From Azorinus chamasolen (Eukaryota; Mollusca; Bivalvia; Cardiida; Solecurtidae), in NCBI GenBank assembly GCA_963576725.1, contig OY755252.1:41681552-41745551 (forward strand): a stretch of 64,000 nt of DNA, read 5' to 3'. Each line of letters opens with the position of its first letter. The stretch's first letter is position 1. Of this stretch, positions 22,538 through 33,029 are shown piece after piece. The position numbers and the translations under genes were made by a program. The notes under the pieces were generated by a model that made no database searches, was not told the DNA's origin, and saw only the letters and a list, made by a program, of their open reading frames with translations.

Positions 22538-22755
22538 CCCATTCCTTCATATTGACACCTTTTGATGCCCCTGTAAAAGTCACTTTTTTGAAACGATTGT
22601 GATAAACAGAGTATTTGCTAATCAAACCATTAGAATGTTATTTATCCGAATGGCTTCAAAACTACCCAATTCTAAAAAAACTTTTCCTCTAGTAAATGGT
22701 CCTTTTCGGTAGATTTGTTCAAAGAGGTTGGGTCTATAGCATATGAGGGAATGGC
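22538..22755. mobile_element. TTAA-flanked MITE (piggyBac-like)
   Basis: TTAA duplication at 22534-22537 and 22756-22759. Ends CCCATTCCTTCATAT and ATATGAGGGAATGGC are inverted; an inner palindrome around AAACGATTGTGATAAA is decayed. Other copies: 57244-57453, about 48595-48775, and partial at 21725-21870 and 22200-22330. Confidence 0.7.
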
Positions 22756-22961
22756 TTAATTTAACCGGAAAACTTTGAGAATTGATGGGGAGAAGATTAC
22801 CTAGATTGCTGAGGTAAGATAACGTTGAGCATTACACAAAGACAAATCTTAAACCTATTTTTTTGTTTTAATTTAACCCCGTCCATTATGAAAATTAATT
22901 GATTTAAGGAAATTTATCGTCACCAGTAAGAATCATATAATTTAGCTTGTTAAAACAGTAC

Positions 22962-24857
22962 ACAAGTACAAAAATGAGTCATGCAGGAAATACCACATAC
23001 AGAACAAACACTCGCCCGAACAGCAACACAAGGAAACAGCAAATGTACATGGGTAGAAAAAACAACAAGAGACGCACAAAGACCAAACAAACATACAATA
23101 GGAGGAAGATGGAAGTACCGCCTTGGAACGGTCAGTGACAAAAGTCACCGGGGGTTTAAACCGGTTTATGGGCGCCCAACCTCACCCTTATTCCATCCCC
23201 ATCCTAAAAGACAAACAGTGTAAATAAACGTATCCCCTCTCCGACTAATCTACAACAACCGCGACAGCAAATACAGTGGTAAAGTGCATGTATAACAAAA
23301 AAACATTTAATTGAACATACTGTATCCACCTATCGCTAGTGTACTCAATGATTGAGCTGCAAACAGAGTAACTGTAGAAAAGTAATAAAGGGTACGACAA
23401 AAATGAAATAGTACAGATATCCGACGTTCTCCTTCCATTTCTGGATTTAAGAGGTCGCCTTCATAGAGTACTAAACCTTTCTTGTCGGCGTACATGCAAA
23501 GAGGCCAGCGTGATTGCCAACTGTAAAAGGGTTCACAACCAAACATGCAGTATGTTGTAATAATACAGGATCATATCCCTTTTTAATGAATTGTTTTATA
23601 TATTTGATGAACAAAGTGAGAAAATGGGTATGTCCAATAATTCTACGAAGTTTGTAAATCACATCACCATAAAATTCAGGATGTGAAATACCGTGTCGCA
23701 AAAGTACCTTGAGATTACATTTGTACTTGCCAATAAGCGAGAGATTTCGATAGTAAAATTTAGAGAAAGTTTTTCTTAGTTTATGGTATCTATATCCTTG
23801 TTTAAGCAGTTTTTCAGTTAAAATGAGATTTCGACTGTTAAAATCGTCAATAGATGAACAAGCTCTAGCAAAACGAATAAGTTGAGATATATAAACCCCG
23901 TAAGATGGAGCACGGGGAACATCCCCGTCAAGATGAGGAAAATTTACAATATTAAAATCAAAATCATCTCTTTTGTCATATATTTTAGAAGAAATCATTC
24001 CATTATTAATTTTAAGGTCTAGGTCAAGAAACGCTGCATAATTGTCGGACGGGTTAGCTTTATTCAATTTGAGTTCTTTAGGATAAATTGTAGGAATCAG
24101 AGCATTAAAGAAAGGGTTATCTAAGTTAAAAATATCATCCAAATATCGACAAGTATCATTGAAGGCTTTTATAACATCTTCTTGTGATTGAGGATTCAAA
24201 CTCAACATGAAATCTCTCTCATAGCAGTACAAAAACAAATCTGCGACAAGTGGTGCACAATTCGTACCCATGGGAATACCAATTACCTGACGGTATATAG
24301 CATTCCCATAACGTACAAATATGTTATCCAAAAGAAAGGTTAGTGCTTCGCAAACTTCTGAGCAAGTCCAATTGGTGTAATATTTCATTTGCTCGTCAGT
24401 AAAGAAAGCTTTTTCAGCATTACATGCCAAGAACGATGTTTTTTCTCGGGCAAATACTTTCTGGATCAAGCTAGTAAGCTTATCCTTAATTAAAATATGA
24501 GGAAGAGTTGTGTACAGAGTAGAAAAATCGTAAGTGCTTACAGTGGATGCAAGATACCTTTTGTTCTTAAGTTTGTTTAAGACTTCTGAAGAGTTCTTAA
24601 TAGACCAGAAGAGATTTATTCCAGAATTTTCATAAGTCTTATCACAGTAAAATTTTACATGTTCCTTTACCTTCGTTAAACAAGAAGTCAAAAGTATAGA
24701 CAATTTAGTAGTTGTACATGAACTAGAATTTGCAATGAAACGCGCTTTATATGGTTTTTTATGTAGTTTTGGTAACCAATACATAGTAGGAAGTTTATGT
24801 TGTGTAATTTTAATATCGGTTCCAAATTGTTCACACTTTTTGACATGGTCTGAAGAC
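22962..24857 (-). mobile_element. Naiad copy 3, 5'-truncated, with intact RT core
   Basis: Nearly identical to copy 4 over its whole length, so recently active. It is 5'-truncated at TGACATGGTCTGAA. It is enclosed by an 18-bp perfect direct repeat TTAATTGATTTAAGGAAA (22895-22912 and 24877-24894), with about 50 bp of extra sequence at the 3' side and about 19 bp at the 5' side. Confidence 0.85.
23471..24784 (-). CDS. Partial Naiad reverse transcriptase (RT core without endonuclease)
   Basis: 437 residues open from the first Met to the stop. RT motifs: YDFSTLYTTLP (residues 85-95, motif A Asp at 86), GIPMGTNCAPLVADLF (169-184, motif B), RYLDDIFN (213-220, catalytic YLDD) and AAFLDLDL (motif D), then LDGDVPRAPSYGVYISQLIRFARAC. 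The stretch between WLPKLHKKPYKARF and motif A may be the insertion-in-fingers region shared with telomerases. The catalytic aspartates are intact. It lacks the N-terminal endonuclease and linker, so it cannot be autonomous. The first Met is internal to the full protein; the homologous frame continues upstream to 24857. Confidence 0.85.
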   Translation of the reverse strand: MYWLPKLHKKPYKARFIANSSSCTTTKLSILLTSCLTKVKEHVKFYCDKTYENSGINLFWSIKNSSEVLNKLKNKRYLASTVSTYDFSTLYTTLPHILIKDKLTSLIQKVFAREKTSFLACNAEKAFFTDEQMKYYTNWTCSEVCEALTFLLDNIFVRYGNAIYRQVIGIPMGTNCAPLVADLFLYCYERDFMLSLNPQSQEDVIKAFNDTCRYLDDIFNLDNPFFNALIPTIYPKELKLNKANPSDNYAAFLDLDLKINNGMISSKIYDKRDDFDFNIVNFPHLDGDVPRAPSYGVYISQLIRFARACSSIDDFNSRNLILTEKLLKQGYRYHKLRKTFSKFYYRNLSLIGKYKCNLKVLLRHGISHPEFYGDVIYKLRRIIGHTHFLTLFIKYIKQFIKKGYDPVLLQHTACLVVNPFTVGNHAGLFACTPTRKV

Positions 24858-25189
24858 GAGTTTTAAATTATAAATGTTAATTGATTTAAGGAAACTAACT
24901 GACATGATAAACAGTATGAAACAAGTTTGTAACATACATGTATACCCAAATAGAACAGACCCTGATCAGACAGCTGCTGCGGGAACTTTCTCGTGTGGGT
25001 AGACTCTGTTTGAAGGTACAGTTGAGCCTGTCTTAAGCGGTCATCAAAAAGAGGTCTCATTATGGGTCTGTAACGCAGATGGTAGCTTAATGCAGTCAAA
25101 CGCAGTAAGCTCTTATATGAGCATTGTTTGATGCACAGAACCACAGACCTACAGTAAGCCAACTGGAAGGCTTCATCACATAAGAAAAT

Positions 25190-26200
25190 TATATACTATA
25201 CAAGGTACTTAAAATATTTTTGAAAATCCCTACTCCTTCACCCCATGACGTGATGAAACTGTCCCGTTGTGGTGTATTCTTCAATCAGTTAGAAGGGTCA
25301 GAAAATCACATGACCGTCCGAGAGCTAGCAATTCTTTGCAAGACTGTATGCAAAATCAAGAGAATTAACACTACTACTTTGAAACATTAAATTCATTAAC
25401 ATTTACCTCCCCTGCTTTTATAGGTCGTTAACCCTTTGAAATATTTCCTTGAAAAAAAACCCACTCTTTTTTAAAGTTTTAGTTTTCCGTGGATGAATAA
25501 AAAGCCTTGATTTATGACGTCAGTTTACAAACAACATTTCTAATAGTATACGTAAAACCTAATACAATATGGTAGTGAATTATCTTATTTTTTAGCATTC
25601 ATCATGTTGGTAATCCAATTTGAATAGATACATTTTCTTCTAACTCAACACAAATAAATGAATTTTCACGTACTTATTGTTGACTATTTCCACCACCTTC
25701 CTTAGTGGAAAACTATTGTAACTGTTTGGAAAACCTGCATAATATATACTGTATATGAATAACAAGAGCTTAGTGGAAAACTACTGTAACTAGTCTGAAA
25801 GCTTGCACATTGCATACTGCGTTGGAATATCGAAGATTTGGTGGAAAGCTGTTGTAACTGTACTAGTGGCCTGCAAAATGCCCACTGCGTTTGAATATCG
25901 AGGGTTTAGTGGAAAACTATCGTAACTGTTCTGAAAGCCTGCATATTGCTTACTGTGTCTGAATTACGAGGGTTTAGTGGAAACCTGTTTCAACTATGTT
26001 CAGCATAATGCCTGCGTAATGTCTACTGCATCTGGATAAGGGATGGGTTGGGACTCAATCAAGAAACAAACTAGTGTAAGTATATTATAAAGGCCGATTT
26101 CGATAAAGCAGTTTGAACAATTTGAATTCGGATGAATGTTTATGCAACTCATTGTCTTTTATAGATCCAAATGCTTTGCCACTTTATCAGTGTATACTTC
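25190..26200. repeat. Segmental duplication unit A, upstream block (partner 49085-50050)
   Basis: Shares TATACTATACAAGGTACTTA, GTGATGAAACTGT, AACATTTACCTCCCCTGCTT and TTATAGGTCGTTAACC with unit B, and the same downstream runs of GTGGAAAACTA.TGTAACTG repeats. It is the distal 5' flank of the interrupted TRIM-like gene. Confidence 0.75.
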
Positions 26201-26774
26201 GTTAATGTTGACTGCTAAGATAAATAAGGGAAACTAGCACATGAAGTTATGTAACAAATATATTTGTTTGCACTGTATGAGTATCTATTTAACGTCGAAA
26301 ATATATTCGTATAAAACATAAAAACAAGCGAGATTTTACGCAAACGTAAAATGGTTGCCAAACATATTTTAAGCAGAATAGAATAAAAGAGGAAGCAATA
26401 TTGCTGAGTACGTTTAACTAACTGATACATGGGGAAACACGAATGTATAAATTAATAGCAGAAAAGGGGCATGTTTTAATGAGCCATGATGCATATCCGT
26501 GTATGACACCAATCACAAAGATTCTAGCATCATTCGAAATTCACCACTAGTTTCATCAAACACTTCACATAACTACTGCTAAATGAGCATACTCCCACAC
26601 GTGCCCCCAATTAACAACAAATTAGTATAACGTATACATTTTGATGCACACTGGTGAAATATGTAAACACGGGTCACCTGAAAACAAAACCACTAGTAAA
26701 CGGTCTGAGCTAAATAGCAAAACAAAAGCCATAAAAAACGAGAGACAAAAAAGTTATTGGCTTATACTAAGGAT

Positions 26775-26840
26775 CAAACCAACGACCCCAGACTTACTAA
26801 GCCAACGCCATATCCAATGGACCACGATGACTGCTATACT
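26775..26840 (-). other. Degenerate tRNA-like sequence (SINE relic)
   Basis: The minus strand reads GTGGTCCATTGGATATGGCG, then GGCTTAGTAAGTC, then GGTCGTTGGTTTGATCC, in tRNA order. No folding-competent acceptor stem is visible. Confidence 0.3.
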
Positions 26841-26984
26841 GATGTCAGTTATTTTAATCTAGTATATATAATTCACTAGCATTCACTGAAAATGGGTCGT
26901 GGCAGAAAAGAAAAAAAACAACAAAAAATGTCGACACGACATCAAACCAGGTTTTCCTTCACTATTAACTGGTGATTTCTAAGT

Positions 26985-28830
26985 TCAAAAGGGCATAACT
27001 CCCAGAACAAGAATTGTGTCACAGTACGTGACAAATGCCCCCAAAGCAATGCATTGACAATATGCGTTTACCCCAAATGGCAATCTTTTTTTCATATTTG
27101 AGGTCAAAGGTCAAGGTCATTGCCACATTACCTACAAAAGGAATGCAACATTCCACCATCCGAAGATGAACTCAAGGTCATGGTCACACTGACCTATAAC
27201 TAGTATGCGACACTCTGCTATCCCAAGATGTACTCACAAACCATATTTGGTGATCCTAGCTGAAGTAGTGTAGAAGATATGCTCTGGACAAGCCTTTTTT
27301 TAAATAAGGTCAAAGGTCATGGTCATGGTCACATTTAACCTATAACTAGTATGTGATTCCAAGACGAACTCACACACCACATTTGGTGATCGTAGCTGAT
27401 GCAGTGTAGGAGGTAAGCTCAAGACAATGTTTTTGTAAATGAAGCCCAAGGTCACATTGACCTATAAATAGTATGCGACACTCTGCCATCCTAAGATGTA
27501 CTCACACACACACACACCATATTTGGTGATCTTAGCTGAAGTAATGTAGGAGATATGCTCCGGACAAGCTTTTTTTGTAAATGAGGTCAAGGTCAATGTC
27601 ACATTAACCTAAAATTAGTATGCAACACTCCGCCATTCCAAGACGAACTCACATGCTATATTTGGCGATCCTAGCTGATTCGGTATAGGAGGTATGCTTC
27701 GGACAAAATGTCCAAGGTCAATGTCACATTGACCTATAGATAGTATTGACACTCTGCCATCCCAAGATGTATACACACACACACCATACTTGGTGATCAT
27801 AGTTGAAGTAAGTAAAAGACATTTTCCGGACAAGCTTTTTTGTAAATGAGGTCAAGGTCAAGGTCACCTTGGCCTATAAATAGTATGTGACACTCTGCAT
27901 CCCAAGATGTACTCACACACCATATTTGGTGTTCCTAGCTGAAGTAGTGTAGGAGATATGTTGCGGACAAGCTTTTTTGTAACTGAGGTCAAAGGTCAAG
28001 GTCACATTGACCTAGAAATAGTATGCGACATCCGCCATCCCAAGATGAACTCACACACCATATTTTGTGTTCCTAGATGATTCCGTATAGGAGGTATTCT
28101 CCGGACAAGTGTTTTTGTAAATAAAGCCCAAGGTCAAGGTTACATTGACCTATAAATAGTATGGGACACTCGGGCATCCCAAAATGTACTCACACACTAC
28201 ATTTGGTGATCCTAGCTGAAGTAGTGTAGGAGATATGCTTCGGACAAGCTTTTTTGCAAATTAGGTCAAAGTTCAAGGTCAAGGTCACATTGACCTAAAA
28301 ATAGTACGTGACACTCCACCAACCAAAGATGAACTCACACACCATATTTGGTGATCCTAGCTGATTCCGTATAGGAGGTATGATCCGAACAAGTTTTTCT
28401 TGTAAATGAAGCCCAATGTCAAGGTCACACTGACCTATAAATAGTACGCGACACTCCGCCATCCCAAGATGTACTCACACACCATATTTTTTTATCCTAG
28501 CTGAAGGAGTGTAAGAGATATGCTCCGGACAAGCTTTTTTGTAAATGAGGTCAAAGTTCAAGGTCTAGGTCACATTGCCCTTAAAATAGTATGCGACACT
28601 CTGCCATCCCAAGATGAACTCACACACCATATTTGGTGATCCTAGCTGATTCTGTATAGGAGTTATGATCCGGACAAGTTTTTCTTGTAAATGAAGTCCA
28701 AGGTCAAGGTCAAGGTTACATTGACCTATAAATAGTATGCGACACGCCTCTATCCCAAGATGTACTCGCGCACCATATTTGGTGATCCTAGCCAAAGTAG
28801 TGTAGGAGATATGCTTCGGACAAGCAAAAT
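26985..28830. repeat. ~139-bp satellite with alternating A/B monomers and AGGTCA palindromes
   Basis: About 13 monomers; CACACCATATTTGGTGATCC recurs every 132-147 bp. Two monomer types alternate (GAAGTAGTGTAGGAGATATG and GATTCCGTATAGGAGGTATG), giving a ~280-bp higher-order repeat. Each monomer holds AGGTCA half-sites; AGGTCAcayTGACCT is perfect at 27449-27463, 27999-28013, 28282-28296 and 28422-28436. The 3' flank (28830-29340) continues in GGACAAG/CCGGACGG-type sequence common in mollusc repeats. Confidence 0.85.
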
Positions 28831-29189
28831 CTGTTAATCCGGTTAAAAATATACATGATTTTGACTTTTGACCTCTAAGTATGACCTTGACCTTTCAGCT
28901 ATTGACATGGGGGTTTTTTCATGCGACACTCCGTATCTTCTAGAGGAACATTTATGCCAAGTGATTTCACAATCCATCCATGGAGTTCTGAGTTACAGCC
29001 CGGACAAGACCGGACGGACGCTCGGATGTACACATTTTTAAGTTCAAAGGGGCATAACTCCAATATTAGTGAAGCCAGAGTTATGGACCTTGTGCATGAC
29101 ACTTCCTATTATCATGATCTTTCTATGTATGAAGTTTCAATCCAATGGCATGAGCCATATAGGAGTTATCGTCCGGACAAAATTAGCAG

Positions 29190-29262
29190 CCGTCCGCCCG
29201 TCCGCTCGCCCGCCCGTCCGTCCGCCCGCCCGACCGCCCGTCCGCCCGCCCGCCCGCACGCC
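29190..29262. repeat. CCGCCCGT simple repeat
   Basis: GC-rich CCGC/CCGT/CCGA tetramers in otherwise AT-rich DNA. Arginine/proline-rich frames across it are artefacts. Confidence 0.9.
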
Positions 29263-29962
29263 GTACATCACCATTTCAATAACCGAAGTTTTCCGTGGAA
29301 AACCCGTTAAAAATCCGGACAAAAATATGTGCCCCCGCTGGGAAATATATATAAATTATTATAAATGAAACAACTAAATTTATATAAATAAAACCTAGTT
29401 TTACCGTAAACCATGGTCATTAAAAAGAATGGTTTTATAGAAACGCAGGATCGCAGTAAATCATGGTCCAAATTCAAAGCCGTATAAGATTGGGCTGCTT
29501 TCGAAGCCCAATAAAACAATGAAAGAGTGAAGTCTGCTTTGAGTGTCGAGCTCATATCATTACCGTTTATCTATAAAGATACTGTACTGTCACGACCATT
29601 TTTGCTGACTTATCAGTACCTTTTAATAATACTCATACATCATGACATATTTTAAAGTATCATTGTACATATTATGGTATTTAGTGTGGGGTTAAACGTC
29701 CTGGGCTATAATATTGTCTGTTCAATTTCCGATTTCAAACACATAAACATACAGTGTATGGATTCATCCAATAGAAATCATTCTTTGAATAGTGTTGAAG
29801 TGTTGTTTATAGATACAGACTAACATTAAGTTATTGATAGTATAGTTTGGGTGTTCATGTATGCCGTGTGTTATCTGATCTGTATGAACATGTACATAAA
29901 CATGTGACTGAAACCTAAGCGACACAATTTGAAAGAGGAAGTAATTGCACAACCGTTTAAAC

Positions 29963-30252
29963 ATGGCGACCGGGAATTCAAGGAAAGATTTAAGTGCATC
30001 TATAGTTACGGGGTCAGAAGAAATATTTGACTTTTCTTGTCAACCGTGTAGCACCGAACATCTTCACGTGGAAGCCGTCGGCTACTGTCAGGATTGCTGT
30101 GAGTATTTATGTGATAATTGTTGCAAAACTCATCGTAAACTTTCTGCCACAAAACATTATACAATGTTAGACAAGTCGAACATGTCGAAATCGAAACTAC
30201 AATCCATTGTGAAAGACGTACTGACAGAAACATGCCCAAAACATAATGGTAA
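29963..30252 (+). pseudogene. N-terminal part of interrupted TRIM-like gene (B-box 1 and start of B-box 2)
   Basis: Starts with the same ATGGCGACCGG context as the intact copy and encodes the B-box 1 ligands in order. After NGK the reading frame runs about 50 codons into antisense Naiad 3'UTR sequence before a stop at about 30427, so a truncated ~154-residue chimeric product is possible from this ATG. Confidence 0.8.
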
Positions 30253-30421
30253 AAGTACAAAAATGAGTCATGCAGGAAACACCACATACAGAACAAACAC
30301 TCGCCCGAACAGCAACACAAGGAAACAGCAAATGTACATAGGTAGAAAAAACAACAAGAGACGCACAAAGACAAAACAAACATACAATAGGAGGAAGATG
30401 AAAGTACCGCCTTGGAACGGT

Positions 30422-30439
30422 CAGTGACAAAAGTCACCG
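30422..30439 (-). promoter_or_regulatory. Conserved 3'UTR hairpin, Naiad copy 4
   Basis: Element-sense stem CGGTGAC/GTCACTG with a TTTT loop, between GGTTTAACCCCC and ACCGTTCCAAGGCGGT. The same position in copies 1 and 5 has a different but still paired stem. Identical in the 22.96 and 43.73 kb copies. Confidence 0.4.
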
Positions 30440-32228
30440 GGGGGTTAAACCGGTTTATGGGCGCCCAACCTCACCCTTATTCCATCCCCATCCTAAAAGA
30501 CAAACAGTGTAAATAAACGTATCCCCTCTCCGACTAATCTACAACAACCGCGACAGCAAATACAGTGGTAAAGTGCATGTATAACAAAAAAACATTTAAG
30601 TGAACATACTGTATCCACCTATCGCTAGTGTACTCAATGATTGAGCTGCAAACAGAGTAACTGTAGAAAAGTAATAAAGGGTACGACAAAAATGAAATAG
30701 TACAGATATCCGACGTTCTCCTTCCATTTCTGGATTTAAGAGGTCGCCTTCATAGAGTACTAAACCTTTATTGTCGGCGTACATGCAAAGAGGCCAGCGT
30801 GATTGCCAACTGTAAAAAGGTTCACAACCAAACATGCAGTATGTTGTAGTACTACAGGATCATATCCCTTTTTAATGAATTGTTTTATATATTTGATGAA
30901 CAAAGTGAGAAAATGGGTATGTCCAATAATTTTACGAAGTTTGTAAATCACATCACCATAAAATTCAGGATGTGAAATACCGTGTCGCAAAAGTACTTTG
31001 AGATTACATTGGTACTTGCCAATAAGCGAGAGATTTCGATAGTAAAATTTAGAGAAAGTTTTTCTTATTTTATGGTATCTATATCCTTGTATAAGCAGTT
31101 TTTCAGTTAAAATGAGATTTCGACTGTTAAAATCGTCAATAGATGAACAAGCTCTAGCAAAACGAATAAGTTGAGATATATAAACCCCGTAAGATGGAGC
31201 ACGGGGAACATCCCCGTCAAGATGAGGAAAATTTACAATATTAAAATCAAAATCATCTCTTTTGTCATATATTTTAGAAGAAATCATTCCATTATTAATT
31301 TTAAGGTCTAGGTTAAGAAACGCTGCATAATTGTCGGACGGGTTAGCTTTATTCAATTTGAGTTCTTTAGGATAAATTGTAGGAATCAAAGCATCAAAGA
31401 AAGGGTTATCTAAGTTAAAAATATCATCCAAATATCGACAAGTTTCATTGAAGGCTTTTATAACATCTTCTTGTGATTGAGGATTCAAACTCAACATGAA
31501 ATCTCTCTCATAGCAGTACAAAAACAAATCTGCGACAAGTGGTGCACAATTCGTACCCATGGGAATACCAATTACCTGACGGTATATAGCATTCCCATAA
31601 CGTACAAATATGTTATCCAAAAGAAAGGTTAGTGCTTCGCAAACTTCTGAGCAAGTCCAATTGGTGTAATATTTCATTTGCTCGTCAGTAAAGAAAGCTT
31701 TTTCAGCATTACATGCCAAGAATGATGTTTTTTCTCGGGCAAATACTTTCTGGATCAAGTTAGTAAGCTTATCCTTAATTAAAATATGAGGAAGAGTTGT
31801 GTACAGAGTAGAAAAATCGTACGTGCTTACAGTGGATGCAAGATACCGTTTGTTCTTAAGTTTGTTTAAGACTTCTGAAGAGTTCTTAATAGACCAGAAG
31901 AGATTTATTCCAGAAATTTCATAAGTCTTATCACAGTAAAATTTTACATGTTCCTTTACCTTCGTTAAACAAGAAGTCAAAAGTATAGACAATTTAGTAG
32001 TTGTACATGAACTAGAATTTGCAATGAAACGCGCTTTATATGGTTTTTATGTAGTTTTGGTAACCAATACATTGTAGGAAGTTTATGTTGTGTAATTTTA
32101 ATATCGGTTCCAAATTGTTCACACTTTTTGACATGGTCTGAAATGATAGTCTTTTCGTCAGTGGTAACTGAAATGTATGACTTGGTATTAATAATTTCCT
32201 GCTTCAAGACATCGATATAATGTAATCG

Positions 32229-32231
32229 TCA
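32229..32231 (-). other. In-frame TGA in the RT fingers, copy 4
   Basis: Minus-strand reading is DKASNNVIII-U-RLHYIDVLKQE, homologous to TGA 5129 in copy 1. Frames on both sides are continuous. Confidence 0.75.
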
Positions 32232-32642
32232 AATAATAATCACATTATTTGATGCCTTATCAGCAGGAACAAAAACGTATTTTGAATGGAAATCCTGTAA
32301 ACCCTTTTTAAGATGTCTAAATGAAGTTCTAGGTTTAGGTGGAAGAAGGTGTTTATTAGAGCTGTAAAAGGAAATGCGTTTATCAATAATATCAAAAATT
32401 AGTTTTTTCCAACAAGAAAGGGCATTAGACTCAACATGTTCTCTTCGACACCATTTAATACTAAAATTTTGTAAAGCCTCCGCAATCTGAACTCGACAAG
32501 AGTTAAAATCTATCAAGGATGGTATTCTATATTTGGGAACTTTATTCAAAAGAGATCGTAGACGTTTATCTTTAATTATCTCAAAATTACCAGTAATCAC
32601 ATGACCAGCCGGAGAATAGCAAAATTTTGAGGTGGCGCAATC

Positions 32643-32645
32643 TCA
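32643..32645 (-). other. In-frame TGA in CxC linker motif (U-D-C), copy 4
   Basis: Minus-strand reading is IPDN-U-D-C-ATSKFCYSPAGHVI. It is the same position as TGA 4715 in the divergent copy 1. Confidence 0.75.
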
Positions 32646-33029
32646 ATTATCAGGAATATTATCATTAATATTAAGGTCGGCCACAATTTTATTATAGTTG
32701 AAAATTGTATTTCTGATGGGTTTGTTATATTTGTAGCAGATGATAGGTGGTTCTGTATTTTTAAAGTATTTAGGAATAGTGTCAATTACATTTTTGTCTC
32801 TAAAAATACTTTGGAGGTCAATAAAATCAATACCTTTATTAATAAAAGGAGTTTTCAAGAAGAATCTTTGGTGTTCAGATAATGTGTCGATGTGCGGTCT
32901 GAGAACATGTAGAGTAAAGCTTTGTATCAAACTAGCCGTTCCTATGAGAGGATCTGATCGAAAAATAATTTTATCGGCTTGCTCGTCAATTTCTTTTAAT
33001 GAACATATAGATAAGGAGGAAAGTCTAGT

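Larger units (their letters stand above)
30252..33029 (-). mobile_element. Naiad copy 4, inserted in the TRIM-like gene
   Basis: Longest copy of the younger family: 3'UTR at 30252-30760, RT and linker up to 33029, 5'-truncated inside the linker just downstream of the endonuclease. The 3' end (AGTACAAAAATGAG on the plus strand) is the same as in copy 3 and in the 43.7 kb fragment. The flanking GTAA overlap matches the TAAA overlap of the 43.7 kb fragment, suggesting a 4-bp target duplication. Confidence 0.85.
30760..33029 (-). pseudogene. Naiad linker-RT frame, copy 4: one frameshift and two Cys-position TGA codons
   Basis: Reading from 33029 downward, one frame stays open to about 32045 except for TGA at 32643-32645 (N-U-D-C) and 32229-32231 (VIII-U-RLHY). 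A single missing T in a T-run near 32046 (copy 3 has one more T) shifts the frame; the rest is open to 30760 with motifs YDFSTLYTTLP, GIPMGTNCAP and YLDDIFN intact. If TGA is read as Sec, the fragment carries one lesion in about 755 codons. Confidence 0.85.

Noticed and set aside
22942..23223. Cys-rich and Lys/Arg-rich frames recurring at 22.95, 30.2 and 43.7 kb
   Set aside because: They are both strands of the Naiad 3'UTR; recurrence reflects copy number, not a conserved gene.
28921..29368. Arg/Pro-rich open frames
   Set aside because: They come from a CCGC/CCGT simple repeat and occur on both strands.
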